Shown: positions 31,101 to 35,680 of the stretch, in pieces
Layout: each line of letters opens with the position of its first letter
Numbering within the stretch: position 1 is the stretch's first letter
NCBI GenBank assembly: GCA_964019425.1
Contig: OZ025802.1
Coordinates: forward strand, 744,001 to 808,000
DNA from: Flectonema sp. DT1601
Taxonomy: Eukaryota; Euglenozoa; Diplonemea; Diplonemida; Diplonemidae
Direction: 5' to 3'
DNA length: 64,000 bases
Notes under the pieces: generated by a model
Database searches by the model: none
What the model was told of the DNA's origin: nothing
The model's input: only the letters and a program-made list of their open reading frames with translations
Translations under genes and position numbers: made by a program

Positions 31101-33965
31101 CACAAGAGTTGGGTCACTGCAGCAAGTTGCGTCGTCACAGGTCGTTGGTGTGTTTCCTGTGCATGCAATGGTGTCTGCTCCACCCTTCAAGTATCCGACA
31201 GTGCATCCTGCATATGTGCTGCAAGCAGAGTTACATGTGTGTCCGGTGTGAACTCCACTGCATCCAGCAGTACAAACGTATCCAGTCGCACAGTCACATG
31301 CCCATTCGTGGCTTGGCTTCTCAACACAGATACCACCGTTTCCAACGGCATCACAAGAGTGGAGTCCGCTCACACAAGGATGAGGAACCGGAGTCGGCAC
31401 AAGAGTTGGGTCACTGCAGCAAGTTGCGTCGTCACAGGTCGTTGGTGTGTTTCCTGTGCATGCAATGGTGTCTGCTCCACCCTTCAAGTATCCGACAGTG
31501 CATCCTGCATATGTGCTGCAAGCAGAGTTACATGTGTGTCCGGTGTGAACTCCACTGCATCCAGCAGTACAAACGTATCCAGTCGCACAGTCACATGCCC
31601 ATTCGTGGCTTGGCTTCTCAACACAGATACCACCGTTTCCAACGGCATCACAAGAGTGGAGTCCGCTCACACAAGGATGAGGAACCGGAGTCGGCACAAG
31701 AGTTGGGTCACTGCAGCAAGTTGCGTCGTCACAGGTCGTTGGTGTGTTTCCTGTGCATGCAATGGTGTCTGCTCCACCCTTCAAGTATCCGACAGTGCAT
31801 CCTGCATATGTGCTGCAAGCAGAGTTACATGTGTGTCCGGTGTGAACTCCACTGCATCCAGCAGTACAAACGTATCCAGTCGCACAGTCACATGCCCATT
31901 CGTGGCTTGGCTTCTCAACACAGATACCACCGTTTCCAACGGCATCACAAGAGTGGAGTCCGCTCACACAAGGATGAGGAACCGGAGTCGGCACAAGAGT
32001 TGGGTCACTGCAGCAAGTTGCGTCGTCACAGGACGTTGGTGTGTTTCCTGTGCATGCAATGGTGTCTGCTCCACCCTTCAAGTATCCGACAGTGCATCCT
32101 GCATATGTGCTGCAAGCAGAGTTACATGTGTGTCCGGTGTGTAATCCACTGCATCCAGCAGTACAAACGTATCCAGTCGCACAGTCACATTCCCAAGAGT
32201 GAGCTGGCTTCTCAACACAGATACCACCGTTTCCAACGGCATCACAAGCGTGGAGTCCGCTTACACAAGGATGAGGAACTGGAGTCGGCACAAGAGTTGG
32301 GTCACTGCAGCAAGTTGCGTCGTCACAGGTCGTTGGTGTGTTTCCTGTGCATGCAATGGTGTCTGCTCCACCCTTCAAGTATCCGACAGTGCATCCTGCA
32401 TATGTGCTGCAAGCAGAGTTACATGTGTGTCCGGTGTGTAATCCACTGCATCCAGCAGTACAAACGTATCCAGTCGCACAGTCACATTCCCAAGAGTGGG
32501 CTGGCTTCTCAACACAGATACCACCGTTTCCAACGGCATCACAAGCGTGGAGTCCGCTCACACATGGATGAGGAACCGGAGTCGGCACAAGAGTTGGGTC
32601 ACTGCAGCAAGTTGCGTCGTCACAGGTCGTTGGTGTGTTTCCTGTGCATGCAATGGTGTCTGCTCCACCCTTCAAGTATCCGACAGTGCATCCTGCATAT
32701 GTGCTGCAAGCAGAGTTACATGTGTGTCCGGTGTGTAATCCACTGCATCCAGCAGTACAAACGTATCCAGTCGCACAGTCACATTCCCAAGAGTGAGCTG
32801 GCTTCTCAACACAGATACCACCGTTTCCAACGGCATCACAAGCGTGGAGTCCGCTTACACAAGGATGAGGAACTGGAGTCGGCACAAGAGTTGGGTCACT
32901 GCAGCAAGTTGCGTCGTCACAGGTCGTTGGTGTGTTTCCTGTGCATGCAATGGTGTCTGCTCCACCCTTCAAGTATCCGACAGTGCATCCTGCATATGTG
33001 CTGCAAGCAGAGTTACATGTGTGTCCGGTGTGAACTCCACTGCATCCAGCAGTACAAACGTATCCAGTCGCACAGTCACATTCCCAAGAGTGGGCTGGCT
33101 TCTCAACACAGATACCACCGTTTCCAACATCGTCACAGGAGTTAAGACCGCTCGCACAAGGATGTGGAACAGGAGTAGGCACAGCAGTAACATCATAAAT
33201 ATGAACATTATGACAAGGAAGGTCATTGTGAAAGTGTTGCGCAGCACTATCTGAGGTCTCGTAACAGATTCTGTAATCACCTGGAGTGTTACAGTTAAAG
33301 TTTAGATTCTTAATACCAGTATAATGACGCCAAGAAGTACCTGGTGTTCCACAATATCCGGGACCTGTTACTTTAGTTTTAAGTCGAAGAGTGTAAGGAT
33401 TAGTACTACGACGTGGTCGAGCTCCTGATGGAATATCGACTTTGGATATGAAGTTTGTGTTTACGAGTGCCTTAGTTGGAGGAGGTACGTTTATGTTAAT
33501 TCGAAGTTTGCATTGTTTCCATTTACCGTCGTTGTGTTCAGTTGTTGTCCAGCCTCGTGGGTTACCACTTTTGTAATTATATCCAGTACATCCCCAATCC
33601 ATCCATAAGGAGACACGTTGATCACATTTGCTGTTTCTATTTTTGTAATTAAGACCCCAATTGTTAGGAATCCAAGGACAGTCATTGATGTCATAATTAT
33701 AATAACAATTACGACAATCTTTTTGTGTCTCAACAACTCTGTAATTGAAGCCACAACCTGTGACTTCAATTCTATATTTGTGATCGTAACCCCAACACCA
33801 ATCGTCTGAACGATAGGCTAACCTACCTTTGAATGATCTGGTTCTCGGTCCTGGCCTAAAAGTCCACCAGTTTCCATCTTTTATCCATCTCGTACCACCA
33901 GTTATATCCCATCCGCCAACAACATTATACAACACAAGAAAGATAACTGTTTGAAGTATTTTCAT
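10176..33965 (-). CDS. Giant EGF-like repeat surface protein, 7,929 residues, single exon
   Basis: One open frame of 23.8 kb. Order: signal peptide (MKILQTVIFLVLYNVVGG); an N-terminal Trp/Tyr/Cys-rich domain to about residue 265, followed by a VPTPVP linker; 72 complete modules of 99 residues and a diverged 73rd; a Pro/Ser/Thr stalk with LSPS-type repeats (about 7450-7620), likely O-glycosylated; one membrane span (about 7642-7664, WWILVVAGVLLLGLLLLLC) followed by KRRKR; and a cytoplasmic tail of about 265 residues. Each module has 14 Cys: an EGF-like half (C..C..GIC....CDCATGYVC) and a second Cys cluster ending CDDATCC, joined by a VPTPVP linker. The topology is type I. A role as adhesin, coat or very long tether is inference. 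The tail contains two copies of a W-x-x-DAD-x-P-x-QG motif (about residues 7802 and 7845), possible docking sites. I do not recognise the N-terminal domain. Copy number depends on correct assembly of a 21 kb near-identical array. Confidence 0.9.
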   Translation of the reverse strand: MKILQTVIFLVLYNVVGGWDITGGTRWIKDGNWWTFRPGPRTRSFKGRLAYRSDDWCWGYDHKYRIEVTGCGFNYRVVETQKDCRNCYYNYDINDCPWIPNNWGLNYKNRNSKCDQRVSLWMDWGCTGYNYKSGNPRGWTTTEHNDGKWKQCKLRININVPPPTKALVNTNFISKVDIPSGARPRRSTNPYTLRLKTKVTGPGYCGTPGTSWRHYTGIKNLNFNCNTPGDYRICYETSDSAAQHFHNDLPCHNVHIYDVTAVPTPVPHPCASGLNSCDDVGNGGICVEKPAHSWECDCATGYVCTAGCSGVHTGHTCNSACSTYAGCTVGYLKGGADTIACTGNTPTTCDDATCCSDPTLVPTPVPHPCVSGLHACDAVGNGGICVEKPAHSWECDCATGYVCTAGCSGLHTGHTCNSACSTYAGCTVGYLKGGADTIACTGNTPTTCDDATCCSDPTLVPTPVPHPCVSGLHACDAVGNGGICVEKPAHSWECDCATGYVCTAGCSGLHTGHTCNSACSTYAGCTVGYLKGGADTIACTGNTPTTCDDATCCSDPTLVPTPVPHPCVSGLHACDAVGNGGICVEKPAHSWECDCATGYVCTAGCSGLHTGHTCNSACSTYAGCTVGYLKGGADTIACTGNTPTSCDDATCCSDPTLVPTPVPHPCVSGLHSCDAVGNGGICVEKPSHEWACDCATGYVCTAGCSGVHTGHTCNSACSTYAGCTVGYLKGGADTIACTGNTPTTCDDATCCSDPTLVPTPVPHPCVSGLHSCDAVGNGGICVEKPSHEWACDCATGYVCTAGCSGVHTGHTCNSACSTYAGCTVGYLKGGADTIACTGNTPTTCDDATCCSDPTLVPTPVPHPCVSGLHSCDAVGNGGICVEKPSHEWACDCATGYVCTAGCSGVHTGHTCNSACSTYAGCTVGYLKGGADTIACTGNTPTTCDDATCCSDPTLVPTPVPHPCVSGLHSCDAVGNGGICVEKPSHEWACDCATGYVCTAGCSGVHTGHTCNSACSTYAGCTVGYLKGGADTIACTGNTPTTCDDATCCSDPTLVPTPVPHPCVSGLHSCDAVGNGGICVEKPSHEWACDCATGYVCTAGCSGVHTGHTCNSACSTYAGCTVGYLKGGADTIACTGNTPTTCDDATCCSDPTLVPTPVPHPCVSGLHSCDAVGNGGICVEKPSHEWACDCATGYVCTAGCSGVHTGHTCNSACSTYAGCTVGYLKGGADTIACTGNTPTTCDDATCCSDPTLVPTPVPHPCVSGLHACDAVGNGGICVEKPAHSWECDCATGYVCTAGCSGLHTGHTCNSACSTYAGCTVGYLKGGADTIACTGNTPTTCDDATCCSDPTLVPTPVPHPCVSGLHACDAVGNGGICVEKPAHSWECDCATGYVCTAGCSGLHTGHTCNSACSTYAGCTVGYLKGGADTIACTGNTPTTCDDATCCSDPTLVPTPVPHPCVSGLHSCDAVGNGGICVEKPSHEWACDCATGYVCTAGCSGVHTGHTCNSACSTYAGCTVGYLKGGADTIACTGNTPTTCDDATCCSDPTLVPTPVPHPCVSGLHSCDAVGNGGICVEKPSHEWACDCATGYVCTAGCSGVHTGHTCNSACSTYAGCTVGYLKGGADTIACTGNTPTTCDDATCCSDPTLVPTPVPHPCVSGLHACDAVGNGGICVEKPAHSWECDCATGYVCTAGCSGLHTGHTCNSACSTYAGCTVGYLKGGADTIACTGNTPTTCDDATCCSDPTLVPTPVPHPCVSGLHACDAVGNGGICVEKPAHSWECDCATGYVCTAGCSGLHTGHTCNSACSTYAGCTVGYLKGGADTIACTGNTPTTCDDATCCSDPTLVPTPVPHPCVSGLHSCDAVGNGGICVEKPSHEWACDCATGYVCTAGCSGVHTGHTCNSACSTYAGCTVGYLKGGADTIACTGNTPTTCDDATCCSDPTLVPTPVPHPCVSGLHSCDAVGNGGICVEKPSHEWACDCATGYVCTAGCSGVHTGHTCNSACSTYAGCTVGYLKGGADTIACTGNTPTTCDDATCCSDPTLVPTPVPHPCVSGLHSCDAVGNGGICVEKPSHEWACDCATGYVCTAGCSGVHTGHTCNSACSTYAGCTVGYLKGGADTIACTGNTPTSCDDATCCSDPTLVPTPVPHPCVSGLHSCDAVGNGGICVEKPSHEWACDCATGYVCTAGCSGVHTGHTCNSACSTYAGCTVGYLKGGADTIACTGNTPTTCDDATCCSDPTLVPTPVPHPCVSGLHSCDAVGNGGICVEKPSHEWACDCATGYVCTAGCSGVHTGHTCNSACSTYAGCTVGYLKGGADTIACTGNTPTTCDDATCCSDPTLVPTPVPHPCVSGLHSCDAVGNGGICVEKPSHEWACDCATGYVCTAGCSGVHTGHTCNSACSTYAGCTVGYLKGGADTIACTGNTPTSCDDATCCSDPTLVPTPVPHPCVSGLHSCDAVGNGGICVEKPSHEWACDCATGYVCTAGCSGVHTGHTCNSACSTYAGCTVGYLKGGADTIACTGNTPTTCDDATCCSDPTLVPTPVPHPCVSGLHSCDAVGNGGICVEKPSHEWACDCATGYVCTAGCSGVHTGHTCNSACSTYAGCTVGYLKGGADTIACTGNTPTTCDDATCCSDPTLVPTPVPHPCVSGLHSCDAVGNGGICVEKPSHEWACDCATGYVCTAGCSGVHTGHTCNSACSTYAGCTVGYLKGGADTIACTGNTPTTCDDATCCSDPTLVPTPVPHPCVSGLHSCDAVGNGGICVEKPSHEWACDCATGYVCTAGCSGVHTGHTCNSACSTYAGCTVGYLKGGADTIACTGNTPTTCDDATCCSDPTLVPTPVPHPCVSGLHSCDAVGNGGICVEKPSHEWACDCATGYVCTAGCSGVHTGHTCNSACSTYAGCTVGYLKGGADTIACTGNTPTTCDDATCCSDPTLVPTPVPHPCVSGLHSCDAVGNGGICVEKPSHEWACDCATGYVCTAGCSGVHTGHTCNSACSTYAGCTVGYLKGGADTIACTGNTPTTCDDATCCSDPTLVPTPVPHPCVSGLHSCDAVGNGGICVEKPSHEWACDCATGYVCTAGCSGVHTGHTCNSACSTYAGCTVGYLKGGADTIACTGNTPTTCDDATCCSDPTLVPTPVPHPCVSGLHSCDAVGNGGICVEKPSHEWACDCATGYVCTAGCSGVHTGHTCNSACSTYAGCTVGYLKGGADTIACTGNTPTTCDDATCCSDPTLVPTPVPHPCVSGLHSCDAVGNGGICVEKPSHEWACDCATGYVCTAGCSGVHTGHTCNSACSTYAGCTVGYLKGGADTIACTGNTPTTCDDATCCSDPTLVPTPVPHPCVSGLHSCDAVGNGGICVEKPSHEWACDCATGYVCTAGCSGVHTGHTCNSACSTYAGCTVGYLKGGADTIACTGNTPTTCDDATCCSDPTLVPTPVPHPCVSGLHSCDAVGNGGICVEKPSHEWACDCATGYVCTAGCSGVHTGHTCNSACSTYAGCTVGYLKGGADTIACTGNTPTTCDDATCCSDPTLVPTPVPHPCVSGLHSCDAVGNGGICVEKPSHEWACDCATGYVCTAGCSGVHTGHTCNSACSTYAGCTVGYLKGGADTIACTGNTPTTCDDATCCSDPTLVPTPVPHPCVSGLHSCDAVGNGGICVEKPSHEWACDCATGYVCTAGCSGVHTGHTCNSACSTYAGCTVGYLKGGADTIACTGNTPTTCDDATCCSDPTLVPTPVPHPCVSGLHSCDAVGNGGICVEKPSHEWACDCATGYVCTAGCSGVHTGHTCNSACSTYAGCTVGYLKGGADTIACTGNTPTTCDDATCCSDPTLVPTPVPHPCVSGLHSCDAVGNGGICVEKPSHEWACDCATGYVCTAGCSGVHTGHTCNSACSTYAGCTVGYLKGGADTIACTGNTPTSCDDATCCSDPTLVPTPVPHPCVSGLHSCDAVGNGGICVEKPSHEWACDCATGYVCTAGCSGVHTGHTCNSACSTYAGCTVGYLKGGADTIACTGNTPTTCDDATCCSDPTLVPTPVPHPCVSGLHSCDAVGNGGICVEKPSHEWACDCATGYVCTAGCSGVHTGHTCNSACSTYAGCTVGYLKGGADTIACTGNTPTTCDDATCCSDPTLVPTPVPHPCVSGLHSCDAVGNGGICVEKPSHEWACDCATGYVCTAGCSGVHTGHTCNSACSTYAGCTVGYLKGGADTIACTGNTPTTCDDATCCSDPTLVPTPVPHPCVSGLHSCDAVGNGGICVEKPSHEWACDCATGYVCTAGCSGVHTGHTCNSACSTYAGCTVGYLKGGADTIACTGNTPTTCDDATCCSDPTLVPTPVPHPCVSGLHSCDAVGNGGICVEKPSHEWACDCATGYVCTAGCSGVHTGHTCNSACSTYAGCTVGYLKGGADTIACTGNTPTTCDDATCCSDPTLVPTPVPHPCVSGLHSCDAVGNGGICVEKPSHEWACDCATGYVCTAGCSGVHTGHTCNSACSTYAGCTVGYLKGGADTIACTGNTPTTCDDATCCSDPTLVPTPVPHPCVSGLHSCDAVGNGGICVEKLSHEWACDCATGYVCTAGCSGVHTGHTCNSACSTYAGCTVGYLKGGADTIACTGNTPTTCDDATCCSDPTLVPTPVPHPCVSGLHSCDAVGNGGICVEKPSHEWACDCATGYVCTAGCSGVHTGHTCNSACSTYAGCTVGYLKGGADTIACTGNTPTTCDDATCCSDPTLVPTPVPHPCVSGLHSCDAVGNGGICVEKLSHEWACDCATGYVCTAGCSGVHTGHTCNSACSTYAGCTVGYLKGGADTIACTGNTPTTCDDATCCSDPTLVPTPVPHPCVSGLHSCDAVGNGGICVEKPSHEWACDCATGYVCTAGCSGVHTGHTCNSACSTYAGCTVGYLKGGADTIACTGNTPTTCDDATCCSDPTLVPTPVPHPCVSGLHSCDAVGNGGICVEKPSHEWACDCATGYVCTAGCSGVHTGHTCNSACSTYAGCTVGYLKGGADTIACTGNTPTTCDDATCCSDPTLVPTPVPHPCVSGLHSCDAVGNGGICVEKPSHEWACDCATGYVCTAGCSGVHTGHTCNSACSTYAGCTVGYLKGGADTIACTGNTPTTCDDATCCSDPTLVPTPVPHPCVSGLHSCDAVGNGGICVEKPSHEWACDCATGYVCTAGCSGVHTGHTCNSACSTYAGCTVGYLKGGADTIACTGNTPTTCDDATCCSDPTLVPTPVPHPCVSGLHSCDAVGNGGICVEKPSHEWACDCATGYVCTAGCSGVHTGHTCNSACSTYAGCTVGYLKGGADTIACTGNTPTTCDDATCCSDPTLVPTPVPHPCVSGLHSCDAVGNGGICVEKPSHEWACDCATGYVCTAGCSGVHTGHTCNSACSTYAGCTVGYLKGGADTIACTGNTPTTCDDATCCSDPTLVPTPVPHPCVSGLHSCDAVGNGGICVEKPSHEWACDCATGYVCTAGCSGVHTGHTCNSACSTYAGCTVGYLKGGADTIACTGNTPTTCDDATCCSDPTLVPTPVPHPCVSGLHSCDAVGNGGICVEKPSHEWACDCATGYVCTAGCSGVHTGHTCNSACSTYAGCTVGYLKGGADTIACTGNTPTTCDDATCCSDPTLVPTPVPHPCVSGLHSCDAVGNGGICVEKPSHEWACDCATGYVCTAGCSGVHTGHTCNSACSTYAGCTVGYLKGGADTIACTGNTPTTCDDATCCSDPTLVPTPVPHPCVSGLHSCDAVGNGGICVEKPSHEWACDCATGYVCTAGCSGVHTGHTCNSACSTYAGCTVGYLKGGADTIACTGNTPTTCDDATCCSDPTLVPTPVPHPCVSGLHSCDAVGNGGICVEKPSHEWACDCATGYVCTAGCSGVHTGHTCNSACSTYAGCTVGYLKGGADTIACTGNTPTTCDDATCCSDPTLVPTPVPHPCVSGLHSCDAVGNGGICVEKPSHEWACDCATGYVCTAGCSGVHTGHTCNSACSTYAGCTVGYLKGGADTIACTGNTPTTCDDATCCSDPTLVPTPVPHPCVSGLHSCDAVGNGGICVEKPSHEWACDCATGYVCTAGCSGVHTGHTCNSACSTYAGCTVGYLKGGADTIACTGNTPTTCDDATCCSDPTLVPTPVPHPCVSGLHSCDAVGNGGICVEKPSHEWACDCATGYVCTAGCSGVHTGHTCNSACSTYAGCTVGYLKGGADTIACTGNTPTTCDDATCCSDPTLVPTPVPHPCVSGLHSCDAVGNGGICVEKPSHEWACDCATGYVCTAGCSGVHTGHTCNSACSTYAGCTVGYLKGGADTIACTGNTPTTCDDATCCSDPTLVPTPVPHPCVSGLHSCDAVGNGGICVEKPSHEWACDCATGYVCTAGCSGVHTGHTCNSACSTYAGCTVGYLKGGADTIACTGNTPTTCDDATCCSDPTLVPTPVPHPCVSGLHSCDAVGNGGICVEKPSHEWACDCATGYVCTAGCSGVHTGHTCNSACSTYAGCTVGYLKGGADTIACTGNTPTTCDDATCCSDPTLVPTPVPHPCVSGLHSCDAVGNGGICVEKPSHEWACDCATGYVCTAGCSGVHTGHTCNSACSTYAGCTVGYLKGGADTIACTGNTPTTCDDATCCSDPTLVPTPVPHPCVSGLHSCDAVGNGGICVEKPSHEWACDCATGYVCTAGCSGVHTGHTCNSACSTYAGCTVGYLKGGADTIACTGNTPTTCDDATCCSDPTLVPTPVPHPCVSGLHSCDAVGNGGICVEKPSHEWACDCATGYVCTAGCSGVHTGHTCNSACSTYAGCTVGYLKGGADTIACTGNTPTTCDDATCCSDPTLVPTPVPHPCVSGLHSCDAVGNGGICVEKPSHEWACDCATGYVCTAGCSGVHTGHTCNSACSTYAGCTVGYLKGGADTIACTGNTPTTCDDATCCSDPTLVPTPVPHPCVSGLHSCDAVGNGGICVEKPSHEWACDCATGYVCTAGCSGVHTGHTCNSACSTYAGCTVGYLKGGADTIACTGNTPTSCDDATCCSDPTLVPTPVPHPCVSGLHSCDAVGNGGICVEKPSHEWACDCATGYVCTAGCSGVHTGHTCNSACSTYAGCTVGYLKGGADTIACTGNTPTTCDDATCCSDPTLVPTPVPHPCVSGLHSCDAVGNGGICVEKPSHEWACDCATGYVCTAGCSGVHTGHTCNSACSTYAGCTVGYLKGGADTIACTGNTPTTCDDATCCSDPTLVPTPVPHPCVSGLHSCDAVGNGGICVEKPSHEWACDCATGYVCTAGCSGVHTGHTCNSACSTYAGCTVGYLKGGADTIACTGNTPTTCDDATCCSDPTLVPTPVPHPCVSGLHSCDAVGNGGICVEKPSHEWACDCATGYVCTAGCSGVHTGHTCNSACSTYAGCTVGYLKGGADTIACTGNTPTTCDDATCCSDPTLVPTPVPHPCVSGLHSCDAVGNGGICVEKPSHEWACDCATGYVCSSGCSNKKVAHKCSVSCSNFVCSVGYLKKLSDVIECDSSGCDELTCCSDVTDVPETDVPTAEPTLVPLPVFVIPTSTPVVIPLPPAPISTVTPVATTEVPSATFAPGGVGTLSPGTPVPTDPKSVSLSPSVSGTVSPRTALPVAETLIPGAVRSLSPSAETLQPAVVGSLSPSVDTFTPSGLATLSPNSSNSGNSSVQSAAGVEEKDDGFDWWILVVAGVLLLGLLLLLCFLCTKRRKRSNFHSGEIERCETLHLEEEEKTLLGHHLMNEDAKYTNLDEDIPDDNKVKSDAGLADLYEATSPSGSNKMNSNAINSVETSPVIGSPGAASSNNRSSLGNKSSISFGDEPLSISSPVRRGPRSPFSPLRTKSFGRWVADADEPNQGIDFKNDQSKSSLLTPDVSIQSTDVNEWIPDADQPTQGNDDASDPLDKSSSTLGSLHAKMNSLLGPATNSSLPRASTSGSISKLMTPGSAAALTRLRTRNDMRRKDLTLSRRDY
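11781..33164 (-). repeat. 72-unit in-frame tandem array, 297-bp unit
   Basis: Measured from each HPC codon triplet, the first unit starts at 33164 and the 72nd ends at 11781. The distance 21,384 bp equals exactly 72 x 297, so there is no net indel. A diverged 73rd module follows down to about 11,480, with CSSGCSNKKVAHKC replacing the standard sequence. Units differ by a handful of recurrent substitutions: SHEWA/V versus AHSWE/L residues in the EGF half, TTCDD versus TSCDD, a silent CCG/CTG-type change in the linker, and a rare Pro-to-Leu change before SHEWA near 19730 and 20324. The terminal modules (first and 73rd) are the most diverged, as expected if internal units are homogenised by unequal exchange or gene conversion. 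Confidence 0.95.
28576..30951 (-). repeat. Higher-order duplication: two 4-unit blocks of 1,188 bp
   Basis: Two adjacent AHSWE-type units followed by two SHEWA-type units occur at 28576-29763, and the same order with the same marker substitutions recurs at 29764-30951, offset exactly 1,188 bp (4 x 297). Marker positions such as 28635/29823 and 28932/30120 line up. Another AHSWE pair with the same markers lies at 32141-32730. This shows that blocks of several units were copied together. Confidence 0.85.
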
Positions 33966-34276
33966 GGGTGTTGTTTCGTTTTATTTTGGTTGCCGTTTTT
34001 TTTGCTACACAGTGTACCTTAGGTGTAGGGTACACAGTATAGCTTTAACTGTGAGAAAAGAAGAAGACATCAAAAGTATGAATTAGAAGAATAGGTTTGT
34101 TATGCCGCACCATTTTTCGTTGATCTAATTCCAACATGTGACCTGAAGAAAGGAAATATAAAGTGAGGAATGGAATTGTTGCTGAAAAACTCCACTTTTT
34201 TTTTTTTTTTTTTTTTTTTCTTACTGTTTTGAAAAACTACTCAGTAACTTGACAACTGTCGAGTCATAAAAGACGT
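33966..34276. other. Intergenic: leader of the giant gene and 3' region of RPS21 copy A
   Basis: Contains a T-run at 34196-34219 and a small inverted repeat (GTGTACC / GGTACAC) near 34008-34033. No gene seen. The nearest leader-type acceptor for the giant gene would be the GTGTAG near 34005. Confidence 0.45.
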
Positions 34277-34618
34277 TTAGCACTCTCTGAGGATTCTGTC
34301 TCTAAGAGTAAGTCTGTTAAGAGCCTGGTCAGATCCACCCTTCTCTCTGATGAACCCAGAGAAGCAATAGGTCTTGTAGGTGTTGGTGTAGTTACCGCTG
34401 TCGTCGATGTCACCAACGTTGAGCTGAACGGCAGCGTGGTCGGTGGCCTGTAATTTATATTAACATAATCAGGTCTAAAAAATAATAAATTGAACTAAAT
34501 AACACAATCAACATACGTGGATCAGCTGGTTGGTGGCAGAGCACTTACGTGGGATGTAGAGCTCAACGAACTCACCTTCGTCGTTGTGCATACCGATCTG
34601 CTGCTTGTTTGGGGCCAT
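34277..34618 (-). CDS. RPS21: 40S ribosomal protein S21 (eS21), copy A, two exons
   Basis: Exon 1 is 34618-34517 (34 codons) and exon 2 is 34447-34277 (57 codons with stop), separated by a 69-bp intron GTATGT...AATTACAG in phase 0. The 90-residue product contains [20 protein letters not shown] and [13 protein letters not shown], matching eS21 (human: [20 protein letters not shown]), with an N-terminal extension MAPNKQQIG. eS21 is a small-subunit protein needed for late 18S maturation. This is the most downstream of three tandem copies. It differs from B and C in coding sequence only by silent changes, apart from the N/S difference of copy C, while its intron and flanks are different. A leader-type acceptor TTCCCCTCAG lies 29 bases before the ATG. 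Confidence 0.93.
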
Positions 34619-34647
34619 GTTGGTGAGAAGTAGTTTTTCTTAGATAC

Positions 34648-34657
34648 CTGAGGGGAA
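34648..34657 (-). promoter_or_regulatory. Candidate 5' leader (trans- or cis-) splice acceptor of RPS21 copy A
   Basis: TTCCCCTCAG on the gene strand, 29 bases before the start codon; the identical decamer precedes RPS30. The pyrimidine-rich tract contrasts with the A-rich tract of most cis introns here. Whether it accepts a spliced leader or an upstream UTR exon cannot be told from this window. Confidence 0.5.
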
Positions 34658-34898
34658 TAATATTATTAACTGATACCAGGAGTCTACACACTCAAACATA
34701 AGTACCCGACTTTAATTGTTCATATTTATACCAACTGTTGTAGAATTGTTTATTCATTAAAATAGTACCTCAATAACACTCCTCAAGGGACTACGACAGA
34801 CTACTCCCCGATGATGGGCCAAAAGGCGGCTTCATTGCACATGGCACGTGACTTTCTTTACTTTTTTTTTGTTTTAACAAACATACAGAGGAAACCAT

Positions 34899-35280
34899 TT
34901 AGCACTCTCTGAGGATTCTGTCTCTAAGAGTAAGTCTGTTAAGAGCCTGGTCAGATCCACCCTTCTCTCTGATGAACCCAGAGAAGCAGTAGGTCTTGTA
35001 GGTGTTGGTGTAGTTACCGCTGTCGTCGATGTCACCAACGTTGAGCTGAACGGCAGCGTGGTCGGTGGCCTGTTTTTGTTTAATTCAGTTCCTTTCTATT
35101 CAACAAAAATGAATTCTTTGCAACTATTTGGGGAACTTGTTAAAAAAATTGAAAATCCAGAAACACAATCAAACATACGTGGATCAGCTGGTTGGTGGCA
35201 GAGCACTTACGTGGGATGTAGAGCTCAACGAACTCACCCTCGTCGTTGTGCATACCGATCTGCTGCTTGTTTGGGGCCAT
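34899..35280 (-). CDS. RPS21: 40S ribosomal protein S21 (eS21), copy B, two exons
   Basis: Exon 1 is 35280-35179 and exon 2 is 35069-34899; the intron is 109 bp, starts GTATGT and ends TTAAACAAAAACAG. The product is 90 residues, identical in sequence to copy A as far as I can read. The spliced product begins [21 protein letters not shown] short C/T-rich acceptor (CTCTCCCTTAAG) lies about 24 bases before the ATG. Intron length and sequence differ from copy A, but the 3' end of the intron matches copy C, so B and C are the closer pair there. Confidence 0.93.
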
Positions 35281-35680
35281 GTTGTGGTTGGTTATAGAGA
35301 TCACCTTAAGGGAGAGTATGATTATGTAGTAAAGCAAAACTTATATTACTGTAAAAAATGAGTCTCTCTGTTGTCATGTTTGGTAGGTAACACTGTAAGT
35401 TTGTGGTGTAAAAAAATATTTGTTTCTTATTGTTTTTTTTGTTATAAAAATGCGCAATAAAACACTACAATGGTAAGCGGTACCTGGCAGTCAAAATATC
35501 CTCCACAAGGAATGCGCTGATGTGATAGGGCGGAGTTGACAGTTCACTCTCATTGTTTTGTTACGAAGGGGGTGCTGTTTTTCTCTTCTTTTTATTTTTT
35601 TTTTTTTTTTAAATATTTTCTTGCCCCGTCCCCTTCGTTTTTCATCACGACTTTGCAAGCAAGCTACACGAACTCCATAT

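Noticed and set aside
11444-33145. A 7,233-codon plus-strand open frame across the repeat array, and further plus frames of about 2,700 codons
   Set aside because: They are the antisense shadow of a stop-free repeat whose length is a multiple of three. They lack sensible unique ends, and the minus frame has signal peptide, EGF-like Cys spacing, stalk, membrane span and tail.
11781-33164. The 297-bp array as a CRISPR array or satellite
   Set aside because: Units are contiguous without spacers and code for a regular Cys module in frame within one gene.
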